In this document: piece after piece, positions 24,195 to 35,779 of the stretch
Numbering within the stretch: the stretch's first letter is position 1
Layout of the letters: every line of letters begins with the position of its first letter
Origin: Trichoplax adhaerens
Taxonomy: Eukaryota; Placozoa; Uniplacotomia; Trichoplacea; Trichoplacidae
Length of the DNA stretch: 64,000 bases
Reading direction: 5' to 3'
Assembly (NCBI RefSeq): GCF_000150275.1
Contig: NW_002060943.1
Span: 12,816,969 to 12,880,968, forward strand
Translations under genes and position numbers: made by a program
The notes under the pieces: model-generated
What the model was told of the DNA's origin: nothing
Databases searched by the model: none
The model's input: only the letters and a program-made list of their open reading frames with translations

Positions 24195-25320
24195 GATTGG
24201 GTGAAACCACTATGTACCGTATAGAGTGGTTTTGCCATTAGAAATTGAAAATTTTGAGCACTAAGTTTAGCTTGGTATTTTTTACTATATCAGTAGACTA
24301 CAGCAACATGATTCATTCCTACTTAGATTCAACTGTGGCATGATAATGTGCTTGCAATGATAGTTAATCTCTGCTTGAGCTAGCAGTATACTGTATCCAT
24401 GTCAATAATTTCTAGTCGTTTAGATAACATTAGAATTGGATAGATAATAACTCTTATCAATTCATTTGAAGTTATAGTATCTTGTAGAAGGATGTTTATT
24501 CAGAAAGCAAAAGCCAGCCTGCAATTAATTCGATGTTTAGTTACTACATACCCAAAATAATGTAGTAATAAATCGATATTGTATACGTCTTAATACAGAG
24601 AAATTGAATGGTGCTATTCAAGGTCAACTGAACAGTATCCTTAAATAAACCGGTGACATTTTTGCCAAATACATTTAGCAACAATAGCACGATGACGACT
24701 AATCTAAGGAATTAAACAATAGTAAAGTCTATATAATCGTAAGGTAGGTTTCCACGAGACAATGTATTTATGAAAAACACAACGATTATAATTATCCCCC
24801 AGTCACGTAGAACTGATCATTTTCATGATAAATATAGTATTTTAAGGTATCTTTAGAACGTCAAAAATTGGCTTTACAATTGTGAAAAATGTGTGCATTG
24901 AAGAAATTAAATTTAGACATAGTACTGGTACTCATCGAAATTTGTTGCCCTTTACTGAAATAACACTATCAAAGTACAGTGAGCAAGAAAGAGATCACCG
25001 CATGGTTAGTATTACCGTTCAAGTCAAATTCTTATTTATTGAGTAATTAATTGCTTAAGTAGAAATAGCTGTTCTTGTTGTACATAGGTACGGTGCGGGA
25101 ATGCACCGAAGCAAGGCACTCTACTGTAAATCACCAATTCATCATTATATTTATAGAGTAATGAAAGCTTCTACGCGATAGTAGATAGATATTTATGTGT
25201 GTAGTGTTGCAGTTCCTTCAATAAATTTATCATTTTCATGAGTAGTAAGTAACCTTACTGCCACAGTGAACTGCTAGTTCTTCATTAACAGTCCAATTCA
25301 CTTTACGAAGTATTGAAAAT

Positions 25321-25405
25321 CAAAATTTCATTTAGTTTCAGAATAGAATGCTTTTAATATTAATTAGTATTAAAGCATTCTATTCTGAAACTAAATGAAA
25401 TTTTG
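25321..25405. repeat. Near-perfect 85-bp inverted repeat (34-bp perfect arms)
   Basis: The left arm 25321..25354 begins CAAAATTTCATTTAGTTTCA and reads on to GAATAGAATGCTTT. Its exact reverse complement occupies 25372..25405. With one bulged T the pairing continues into the AT-rich centre (TAATATTAATTAGTATT). A transcript would fold into one long hairpin. The arms have no mismatches, which suggests recent origin or selection. Confidence 0.95.
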
Positions 25406-26314
25406 GATCTAAGTAACAGTTATATTATATATCACACGTTGAATAATGGTTATCAACGGGCTGGGAAATAGCCAATCACAATCTTTAGTCTCATTGGAAA
25501 CGCTATATTTATTCCTGCTGATAATTTCAAAGAGAGTTGGAAACATCTTCGTGCTATCGATACTCACAGCAGTCCCGGTACTTAGCATTGGATCCTTGAT
25601 TTTCAATACTTCGTAAAGACCAGTAGAAAATTTATCCTATCTAACCATCTTTTATTTACTACTAGATATTAAAATATTTTATTGTTGCAAATTTAAATTT
25701 TACTCCGTGAACCTTAGAACGAAAAACATAATAAAACTCGTAGATTAGCTGCTATCGGAATATCTTCGTATCGAAACCACTTCAGAGATCTATTTATGAA
25801 GAACACATTAACAAGTCAAATGCTTAAGTTACAGCAACTATAAATAACGTTTGTAATCGTACGATAGTCTAAATTAAAGGAATTCAATCCTTACTTTCCA
25901 GCACAAATTGCAAGCTATAATTACGGCGAATTAATAATTAACATTTTACATTTTACACCGATAGCCTTTTACAGAACAGTAAATCAATTACTGGAAATAA
26001 TATTCCAATAATTTACGCCGTACAATAGAAGCGTGAAGTAAAAACAAAGCTGAATACAATAAGTAGAATAATACAAATTAATTAAACTAGTGAACTGTTA
26101 ATTAATTAAAGGAGGTTGCTGATAATAGAAACTTCTAATGCATGAACTTACGCAGAAATTACTAGAGCAAGGCAACAGTTTATAGATTTTACTAAGTAAT
26201 TGGCTTTGGTTGCTCCTGTTTTTCAGCTGCATCCAATGAGCGACCTGTCGGATTTTTAAATAAGTCATGCCACTGATCCGGTTTGTTAAAAACTTTCAAA
26301 TTTTCGTGAAAATC

Positions 26315-27587
26315 TTAAATGTTATCCGTATCGACATTAACATAGTTCTCCAATTGGTGCTCATTACCATCGGCATCCATAATGGATGTAACAATATGTT
26401 TTTGATCACCGATACTACGAGTAATAGTCACCTTGTGTTCACCATCCTCAGAAATGATCGTTGATTTATTGTAGCTATAACTTTTTCCTCCATTCACTCT
26501 AGTTTGTGAAGTAGATTGATAGCTCGAGGATTTCTGATGGTGTTGATGTGGTATAGTTCCATGCTCGCTCAGGTAGGGATTTTGAGAGTCGTGCATAGCG
26601 TCGACTGTCAGATCGTCCATTGCTGCTTCTAATTCTTCTAGCGGATTTTGTCCGAAAAAGTGCAAATATCCTGGTACTGGACGGTAGAATCGTGATTGGC
26701 TGCGACGTTCTTCATGTCCAGGTCTGACGGCATGGTGTCCATGTAATGCCTGGTTTGCATGTCCATCTTGCTCTTTGCTTTCTTTTTGATCATTATTTAC
26801 TTGATTACTAGCATTTTTATCCGTAGTAGCAGACCCAGGAGCATTCTTGTTACGGTGTTCATGCCTGCATCTTTCGCTAGGTAGCATTGGCCGAAAAACA
26901 AAGCAATCGCCAAATGCGTCCATTTCAACTTCTGGCATGTCATGGTATGGCCAGTAAGAAGGATATAAACTTCTTCTGTATGGCCTAGAATCAGCACATA
27001 ATTTAAATATTTTACTTCTTGTAAAATAGACCAAATAAAAGTTATCCAAGATATGGAGATATAACCGATAAAGAAAATAAGAGTATAAATTCTCTTCAAT
27101 TGATAACGTGCAGAGTGGTCAATACTACGTTTAAAATTAGATATAGTTTTACTTATTGTTTGATCAATAAAAAATTTTAAAATTTATAGCAGCATCTTTT
27201 CTAGAAATTTTAAATCTGCGCAGTATACTGTACTAATTATAATCGCAATTTTCAATATTTATTCGACAATTTCTTAAGGAATACAAGTAGTACAGTAGGT
27301 AGATGCACATCCATACTCATACAGTACAGCCAATATCCAGTAAATGGGTCTATTAAGTTACAGTAAGTAATCATAAGTAGTAACAAAACACTTACTAGTC
27401 GTAGGCTACACCATTCTGCATTTAAAATGTAGAATTAAATCATTGAACGCCTATATCAAATTGCTCAATCTTAAGTTACCATTTCCATCGTTTCTCAATA
27501 ATATTCTACTTACCACCTAGGTGGCTGGTCGAAGAAATTTCTCCTACCGGATCGTAGTCCTTTAGGATACCAGGGTGAAAATGACAT
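26315..27587 (-). CDS. Trio member 3: low-complexity protein with HAX1-like C-terminal module (2 exons)
   Basis: Function unknown. Exon 1 is 27514..27587, encoding MSFSPWYPKGLRSGRRNFFD then QPPR and a split Trp, with donor GTG/GTAAGT. Exon 2 is 26315..26984 after acceptor GATTCTAG, phase 2; the joined frame is 248 codons. The aromatic and Arg-rich start (WPYRRSLYPSYWPYHD) is followed by a Met/Phe stretch, a His/Asn/Gln-rich linker, a FFGQNPLEELEAAMDDL segment matching the central block of its relatives, and a C-terminal module YSYNKSTI..GEHKVTITRSIGDQ..DADGNEHQ. That module is over 50 percent identical by eye to member 1. The domain order and the module weakly suggest HAX1; no enzyme motif is seen. 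This is the best-resolved member of the family. Confidence 0.78.
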
Positions 27588-29089
27588 TCTGTTGATGGAA
27601 TTGAGCAATTTCAGTCTCTAATAGTATCGATGAGTGCTGACTATTTATGTACCCAAAGCGTAGAAACAAATCTGGAAACTGATTTATCAACAAGCTAAAG
27701 GCAAACGGTGCAATTGGAAGAAACTGATCTATGCCATCGACAGCATCATCAAGTTCCCAGGCCGGCCACTTATATATCTTTGCCACCATGAATTTCTAGT
27801 TCATTCTAGTTCTCCTTGGTCTCGTAGACTATCCTATTGTTGCACTTACCTCTGTTGTGTATATCCATTAGCTTCGCTATTATTCAATGGATTTATTTAC
27901 AATTTTTGACTAGGAATAATATTCTAAATCTTTTCTTCATGATGATAATCAATGGTCCGATATTGTAAATAGTGTATAACTACTGTACACAGTGTAACAA
28001 CGTTATCCAAGGTTTAAGAGTTGATTTATGCTGTGATCATTGATCTGGTGCACTAGTTACTGAAAGTTTGCTTGTATATTAAGCGCCTTAATTAATAATG
28101 AGATCGACTTGAGTTGTAAACAAATAGTAAATGAATTAAAGATGACAACTTTTAGATTCTAAATATCGACATTATGCACTACACTTAACCTACAGCTATT
28201 TTACTGGCTGACTATGAAAGAAGCATTGAGAAACTACTGCTTCTGTTATCAAGCGGCCAGCAGAGTACTAAGAAATTACAGCATTACTTAATCAAGTGTT
28301 TCTTTGCTGAAGTCTATTGATGTTTTTTTGCCTTTTCCAGAACTTGATCCTAGCCGCTAGAATGGATGGCTTTACTGTAAAAATGCATCCGAAAAGGATT
28401 GCCTCAACTATAAATCAAGGCGCCGAGTAGTAAGGAACTGTTTATTCGTTTTGGTATGGATGCACTAACGTCCAGTAAACAGAAGGTTCTACGAATTGTT
28501 AACAACTCCAATCAACTTCTAGCAGTTCAATACTGACTGGCTTTCAAAACGCTACTTGAAAAGCTTTTAAAGTCCTGTAAAGCAATGTGTTAAGTAATAA
28601 CAGACTGTTTATTAGTTGACTTAGTTATTTACCAACACCTACGGGAAGTACCTTATTATGCACCATTCTGGAAGTTTCGGGTAGTTCTAAATAACTTTGC
28701 TAATGTTAATTTCTTCTCAACTGTCAAAATGGCAATCCGTCCCCTACTGTGCAAATATCAAGGAAGCGTGAAATAGCAGTAATTTAGGAATCCTTAATGA
28801 TGTCACTATAGTACGGCATCCATATTTGAAGAGTATTTGCAACGCTGCAGTAGACTACGTCTTCGGAAGCAAGCTCACCACTGCATCGCATAGTGCTTCA
28901 ATAGCATACCCAGTCAAGTTTTTCGATGTTTCTGCCTTACCGAACGAGATATTGCTCTAATTGATTTTAACTGAGTTGAGAGTATTAGCAAATCAATTAT
29001 GCAACGCTTTAGACCATCCAATACCAAAGTCTCATTTCATAAGGCAGACATCAAAAAATATTTGATGGAAGCGCCTGTCTAATACACAT

Positions 29090-29730
29090 TGCAGAACTCG
29101 TCAAAGTCTACCGTTTTACTAATTTAAAATAGACGCCTAGAATCACCGAGTTTTCACGTCGAAAATGGTGTGCCTAGTCGTGTAATATCCTACAGAAATT
29201 TGCATTGACTTGTACAGTATAAATAAGGCATTTTATTGATTTGATGAATTTGGTAATTTACGTAACCTATTAATTACCCGTTACTTGAAGTTGTGAGCTT
29301 AATTTAAAGCAGTAGTTGCATCCATTTGATCGACAATCAAATCCCTGATAGACAAATGAAAGTCTTGCTTTGAGATTAACTCCAGGACACTTAAAGGGAT
29401 AAACGAGATGAGACTACTATCAGCAGACCTTCACGTATTTTACTTGAAATTTCTAGAATGAAGAGATACTTTATGATATATTCACTCTTGTTTTTCTTAA
29501 TTTAGAATTTATTTTGCTTCTGTTCAAGTATACGTAATATAGCTATTGTTAGTTGCAATGGAAATGCATTTGATCCGCAGTTTTATATTAAAATATAAAT
29601 CCTAAACTAAACACTGTCATAATGCTTGGATCAAGTGCGTTTTAGTCAACATTTGTAAGATTTACTGCAATAAAAGCTATTTATCTACTGCTGAAATACG
29701 TAGAAGAAAAGTTTTATCCACTATGGATTT
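29090..29730 (+). repeat. Diverged copy of the SDR upstream region
   Basis: Collinear with 33555..34145, immediately upstream of the SDR gene. Paired landmarks in order: GAACTCGTCAAAGTCTAC / GAACTCTTCAAAGTCTAC; CTACAGAAATTTGC / CTACTGAAATTTGC; TTTTATTGATTTGATGAATT / TTTTATTCATTCGATGAATT; GCATCCATTTGATCGACAAT / GTATCCATTGGACCGGCAAT; AAAGGGATAAAC / AAAGGGATGAAC; TGCTTGGATCAAG in both. Homology fades around the position matching the SDR start codon, and no SDR coding relic follows. Confidence 0.8.
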
Positions 29731-32700
29731 TCGAAAGAAACCTATAAATACTTCAAATTAAAGAGACTACCCATACTTGAAATTTATGGCATATTTTTAC
29801 AATGAATAAAAAGAAATGACCTAAGGTAACAGGAACTGTGAGATAATAGTATGATTTGTTCCGTTTGAAAGTCAAAAACATTGTCTGCATATTTGCACTT
29901 GCTATCTATCATACTATTTTAAGGAATGTAAAGCTAAAATTTCTGTAATAATTGAATTATAGAGTTTTTATTATCTGTTTGGATTTGATTGATTAAAAAT
30001 AATCATCTAACCGTAAAAGGTTATTCCAACTTTTAATCATTAATCCTGTACAGTATATACGGACTTAAGAAGCAATGGGGTTGAAAGATTACAGTTACTG
30101 TATACTATATAATAGCTTGTTACCTCCAGTTGGTAGTAAGAAGAGAAAAGAAGATAAAAATTCGAGATAAATAGCAATCCCTTGCGGCAAGGTACGATTG
30201 AACCTGCTTGATCAATAGACAGTAATGAGTAGGAAAAGAGGTAATCTGGAAACATGTCGGCAATTCTTACACGTAGCTAAATCCACAATTTAAATGAGAT
30301 TGTACATAGTGCGTAATAGCTATAGCCTGATGTTTATCCTGTTTTAAGGCTTGATTTCAATTGTCACAAACATCATAATTATTTACGGCAGTATTTGAAA
30401 AGATGTATATCATTAATATACGAGATTTCTATCTAGTAATTATGAATGCTGTAGACAGTTATAACTTTACTGTAGAGCGAAACCTTAATCTAGGTGAATT
30501 CAGAAAGATCTTCATTTTAATGTAAAAGTATTAGCGAAGTATTTCCAGGTAGTTGCAGCTAGCATTTTACAGATATAATAAATAACACATTCGCATGATT
30601 CTAATAAAAGAATTAGCTAGCTTATTATTAGAAGACAATCTTTGTTATAGATAAGTACGGTAGTGTTAATGATGTAACTTAAACGAATTAAATATTGCAT
30701 CATTTGCTATCATATTCAATCAATTACCATGTTCGTATATGATGCAACCCGTGTTCTTAATTATTAAAAATACAGTCACGAACTATAACTAGTGTCTAAC
30801 TATAAATAATAAACTCTCAAATTCAGCAATAAAGCCTTTATCTGTAGATTTATGATACAGCTATGATGGCAATATTATCTTCTTAGGGAAGCATGAGAAT
30901 AAAAAGAGGTTTTCTCTTATCAGACCAAGCTGATTCTAAATCTCAAGAGAATCTTTCTACAACTCGAATCAATATTTTAAATAGAATTTTGTTATCTTAT
31001 TATACGCAATTAAATCGAAATTTGTCAGCAAACGCATGTGTTACCGAGTAATTTTTCATAGTTGTCGTAACATAGGTTCTATAAGATAATCTTTCTAGGA
31101 ACGTATCTACATACCGCTATCTATATCCTTTTACCTATTTTTAATAAATAACTGCATAGTTTTCTAATATTATCTATAATTACTATTTAAATCGATTGAC
31201 TATAAATTAACTGACTTCCCAATAAAGTCTAACGATAGAAGATCGCCAGTATTTAGTGTCATACTGTAGGTTAATGTCAGGGAGGACAAACCAGACAGTA
31301 GACTCGTAGTATAATTTCCAAAGCATATTAAAGCAAGTTTAGAATTTCCTAACTGCCTAAGTATTTAACAAGGGTATACAAGTCCAGAGAGAGAAATACC
31401 ATGCTGACTTCGAGTATACATGTAATAAGATCTCCCTACCAATGCCTTTATAACCCTTACCATTATAATATGGTAAGATGGTTTAAAGTAATCTGAATTA
31501 TTATTTTGATATTTTAGCAATATCTGCAAGTCTTTTGCTTGCACTCGTTGTCGTGTAATTAAGGAAAGAATCATATTTTCAGTTAACATTACATCATATC
31601 CCACTGGCGATGCTCTAGCGCTAAGGTTTGCTAAATTATGCAAAATTTAGATTTTATTTCGTCAAATAAACATCAATTATTAAAAATGTTTTTCTTCCAT
31701 GTTATTTATTTATGTCGTAGCAATTAATGTTGTAGATCAGTCATAGTATTATTTCGATTGTAATGGACTTCAGCCTATTTTTTGATTATAATTTACCCGA
31801 AATGAGCATCATTTTCTTTATAGACGTAGATCATTAACTCGAAAGATAGCAAATAACATAAAAGAGGTTACGGGAAATTGAGTAACGGCGATTATTATCA
31901 ATGTAAGTGGGTGGATATTAATCATAAATTTGGTGCTTATGAAAATTTTATTATTAATCTGTGCATGGTCTGCAACATATCGACAATTGATCGTGTTTCA
32001 TGTAGTGCCATAAGCTTCATATTTCACTTCTAAACTGTTTCTTTGTGTTCATTTGAAGTAAAATACAGCTTAACACAAGCACAGTAAAAACTCATTTTAG
32101 TAACCTGTAAAACTGTAGTAAGTCATAATAAATCTGAATTATATTTGCCAATCATATAATCATACAATCATATCGCTGTCAATCTATTCCATCAACATTA
32201 TTGATAATCTTGATGGAATCGAATTATAATTAAATTTGACCCCCCCCCCCCCATTCTCACCTAGTTGTAGCTGGATGCCATCAAATAGTTGAGCAATCCG
32301 TGATTGTCTAGCTATCATGTAATCAAATACAGATCGTATTAAAATCGCTGCAAAGTTAAATTCACCTGCCAAGGAAAAGAGAGATATTGCTTTTTTGAAT
32401 AACGGCAAAGTGAATAGGTGTAACATTGCTCACCGGTCCGGTAACAATCTAGCGTTTAGCGTTAATTTGCTACTTTATAGTGCAGTAGTACACTCACAAG
32501 CTGGAGAATAGAATAGAAAATCCTTTAAACCTTGCTGTGCAGGGTGATGCGAATATCTGGAAACGCTTTACACCTATATGGAGGCAAAACTGTCATTGCT
32601 ATAGGTATGAAATTTCGTACTTAGAAAGTTTCAGATCAAGAAAATATATTCCAGTTGTAATTAATTATTGATCTACCATCGTCGGGAGTGAAGCTATTTC

Positions 32701-33554
32701 ACTTGAAAGGTTAGATAAAATGACAAGAATCAGTAGTAGGAGAAAGATTTGTAGCAAAATTCCTCATTTTCTCGTCATAATAGTAATTGTAGTTGCAGTA
32801 AAGACAAGCTCATAGAAGATTGAACTAGTAAAATTGTATCGTCAGAAAATATGAAATATGCAGTGTGCCTTGCCGCCAGGTTAATTCTTATAACGAAAAT
32901 ACATGCTTAATCATAGAATTTATGCACTATTTCTATTCCTCCCGACGATAGGATATCATCACGATTTCAACACGTACAGTAGGTAAATATTTGGATGAAA
33001 AATCTGACATTAGACTCATTATTTTACTTTCCTGTAGTAGTTTAACTTTCCTCTTTCCAACTTTGGATATTTGGTAATCAACTGCATGAGCTAAACGAGT
33101 TCTTAGGATAATATTCTTATATTATATTATATTATATTATATTTAGTCCGGTGTCCAATGTCCACTTTCGTTGCTTTAATTAATTATTATTCATTAATAA
33201 CACCAGTCACAGAAGCAATCCGTCCATTAATGTGATAGTGTTAATTTATTTCCAACAGGTGTCTCAGTTAGTACTTTGACTACTTTCATCTTATTGTAAG
33301 CCATGTTGCTGTATAGGGCGGCAACCATACTGGAGGAGGATCTCTAATCTTCCTCAAAGCAGTACAGCACCTGCACAGGAGAATCAAAGTTTCCTCCTTC
33401 CAACTGTGCCTTGAAGCTTTTAACCCAAGGTTAAACGGTGATCTTAATAAACCTTGCGATCAATCGCTCTCAATTCTATAGAGTTAATTAATATCTCGTT
33501 TCACAAAGTAAAAATAAAAAACATTTGGCCCAAGCACTCGTCTAAGCCGGCCGG

Positions 33555-34145
33555 CATCGAAGAACTCTTCAAAGTCTACTCTATTGGAAGAGTTAAAATT
33601 CACTAAACTTGGGCACAAAAATTGGTGTGCGTTCACTATAATCGGAGTGCTACTGAAATTTGCTTGGATAGTACAGGACGTATATATAAGGAACTAAGGT
33701 GCGGTATTTTATTCATTCGATGAATTTTAATTTTACTATGTAAACGGATTAATTGTCCCTATTTCAAGTGGTGAGCATAATTACATTTCCATCAGTAGCC
33801 GTATCCATTGGACCGGCAATCAAACTGTTGTTAAACAAGGATAAGGCTTGATTTGAGGTTCATTTCATTGCACTAAAAGGGATGAACCTTAGAACCCTTG
33901 TATTTTTGCTAGATTATCTTATTACAACCGTAAGCTAAGTCTAAAATAAAAGCAAACTTTACAGTTTGAACTAAACAGTTAACATCGTCAGGATGCTTGG
34001 ATCAAGCTCATTTCAATTTCAATAGTCATTTGGTCAAATTTACATTTACTGCATGATGAATGTTAATTAAAAACACACGAAACTACTGTATGCGCGTATT
34101 TACTTTTATTTTTTTATCCATCTACACTATTAACAGAATTACTAG
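33555..34145 (+). promoter_or_regulatory. SDR 5' region, duplicated at 29.1 kb
   Basis: The 600 bases before the SDR start codon. It contains TATATATAAGG near 33680 as a possible TATA-type element; the 29-kb copy has TATAAATAAGG at the matching place. Promoter activity is inference. Confidence 0.35.
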
Positions 34146-34156
34146 ATATCATCGTC

Positions 34157-35136
34157 ATGAAAGATTCAACCTTCGCCATCACCACTTGTAGTATTGCTGC
34201 CGCGATTGGTGTTTCCCTATTTTTCTTACGTCGATACTTTGCTGGTAGATATTGCAACAGTAAGGCGATGATGCATCAGAAAACTATCATCATCACCGGC
34301 TGCAATACTGGCGTCGGCAAGGAAACGGCAATCGATCTGGCAAAACGAGGAGCACGCGTTATCATGGCTTGTCGTGATGATCAGCGTGGATTACAAGCCG
34401 CTCAACAGGTTCGCCAGCAAAGTGGTAACAACAATGTTACCTACAAACACTTGGATCTTGCATCTTTTGCTTCTATTCGTCAATTTGCCAATGATATTAT
34501 TGATAATGAGAAACAAATTTCTGTACTAATCAACAACGCAGCTGTAGCTCATTGCCCTTATAGCACAACACAAGAAGGATTTGAGATGCAATTTGGTGTA
34601 AATCATCTTGGCCACTTTTTACTAACCAACTTGTTATTAGACAAGCTAAAGGAATCTGCTCCCAGTCGAATCGTTATGTCTCCTCCGGTATATACAAATA
34701 TGCAACGATTGATTTCGATGATTTGCATGGTGTTCGATATTACTCACCTCAAGTAGCCTATAAGCAAAGTAAATTAGCTAACCTTCTCTTTGCCCATGAG
34801 TTAAATAAGAAACTTCAAGGCTCTGGTGTCACAGTCAATTCTTTGCATCCTGGAGTAGTCAGAACTGATTTAGGAAGGCACTACGAATGGGCCAAGTCAT
34901 ATTGGGTTGTTCTATTAAGGCCTTTGCTGATGTTAATATTAAAAACGCCTTTGCAAGGTGCTCAGACATCTATTTACTGCGCTGTTGCAGAAGAATTGGA
35001 AGGTGTTTCTGGTCGTTATTACAGCGATTGCATGGAAAAGAAATTACTACCAAGGGCTAAAGACGATGAAGTTGCCAAGAAACTATGGGATATTAGCTGC
35101 AAACTTGTCAATCTAACAGAAAGTAAAAAGAAATAG
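34157..35136 (+). pseudogene. Short-chain dehydrogenase (retinol dehydrogenase-like) with a single-base frameshift
   Basis: Classical SDR close to RDH11-14: NAD(P)-dependent oxidoreductase, probably membrane-anchored by the N-terminal helix at residues 6-24. The first frame (34157..34677) has the cofactor site TGCNTGVGK and the NNA motif. At about 34676, after APSRIV, one base is missing relative to the intact paralog at 56274. The next frame then gives VSSGIYKYATIDFDDLHGV and the active-site YKQSK, and runs to 35136. Allowing for one base the gene has 327 codons, against 324 in the paralog. There are no other disruptions, so the break is either very recent or a sequence error. It is intronless, like its paralog, and a poly(A) signal AATAAA lies at 35243..35248. 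A second ATG (34723) opens the downstream part but would lack the cofactor site. Confidence 0.85.
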
Positions 35137-35779
35137 CCCCTTTATTACTTTCCTACCTACAGTCAATTCTGCTAGTTTATATAGTCAGTACGACATCAAT
35201 GACGATGCTAAGAGATGTATCTGGCTATTAGTTGTGCTTATAAATAAATAATATTCATTAAGCCATACTGTAATTTTAGAGTTCTCAATTTTAGTTAACT
35301 AGTTGAAACTGACTTGGTACAGTAGTTGCTCCAATCGACCGTAAACCATTCTTGTCGCAGCTTCCAGCAATAAAATAGCCACTGCTGTTATGTCTACTAA
35401 AGTAACTTAGAAATTATTTTCGACAGCTTTTTATACATTGCCAGTCTTCTCTAGAATCAGAGGTAGAGCTCCCTCTGATGTAAAAAGTAACTACTTACAT
35501 GCATTTGAGCTAGGTTTGCCAGCAATGATAACTGTACTCGTGTATGAGTATATTACACCTGAAAGTTTACGCAGTGTAACTCATATATAAAAATTATACT
35601 GCTTAAATTTTCAATTATTTCATCTGAAGGCAAGTGGTCCTTATTGTAAGCGATTATCTAATCTCTATAGACAATTAACTAGGTCATTTACGCGTAAAAC
35701 TTCAAAATTGCTGGGAAATTGAATGATATCCATGGAATGGATAATACTGGTAAAGATGATACTTGCATAATGAAAAATA

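Larger units (their letters stand above)
23476..26314. other. Intergenic region with a long hairpin and a microsatellite
   Basis: Contains a TA microsatellite near 23788..23805, a TGACGTCA palindrome at 24187 and a long perfect inverted repeat at 25321..25405. A 65-codon minus-strand ORF at 25409..25606 has no recognisable content. Confidence 0.5.
27588..34156. other. About 6.6 kb gene-poor region
   Basis: No supported exon. It contains a C13 tract at 32240..32252, an ATATT pentanucleotide microsatellite at 33116..33143, and two diverged copies of one sequence (29090..29730 and 33555..34145). A minus-strand ORF across the C-tract (32184..32426) has no recognisable content. Confidence 0.5.

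Noticed and set aside
27562-27789. 75-codon minus-strand ORF considered as first exon of trio member 3
   Set aside because: It overlaps, in another frame, the better exon 27514..27587 (MSFSPWYPKG, strong GTAAGT donor, correct phase).
32184-32426. 80-codon minus-strand ORF across a C13 tract
   Set aside because: The Gly run comes from the homopolymer. No family resemblance.
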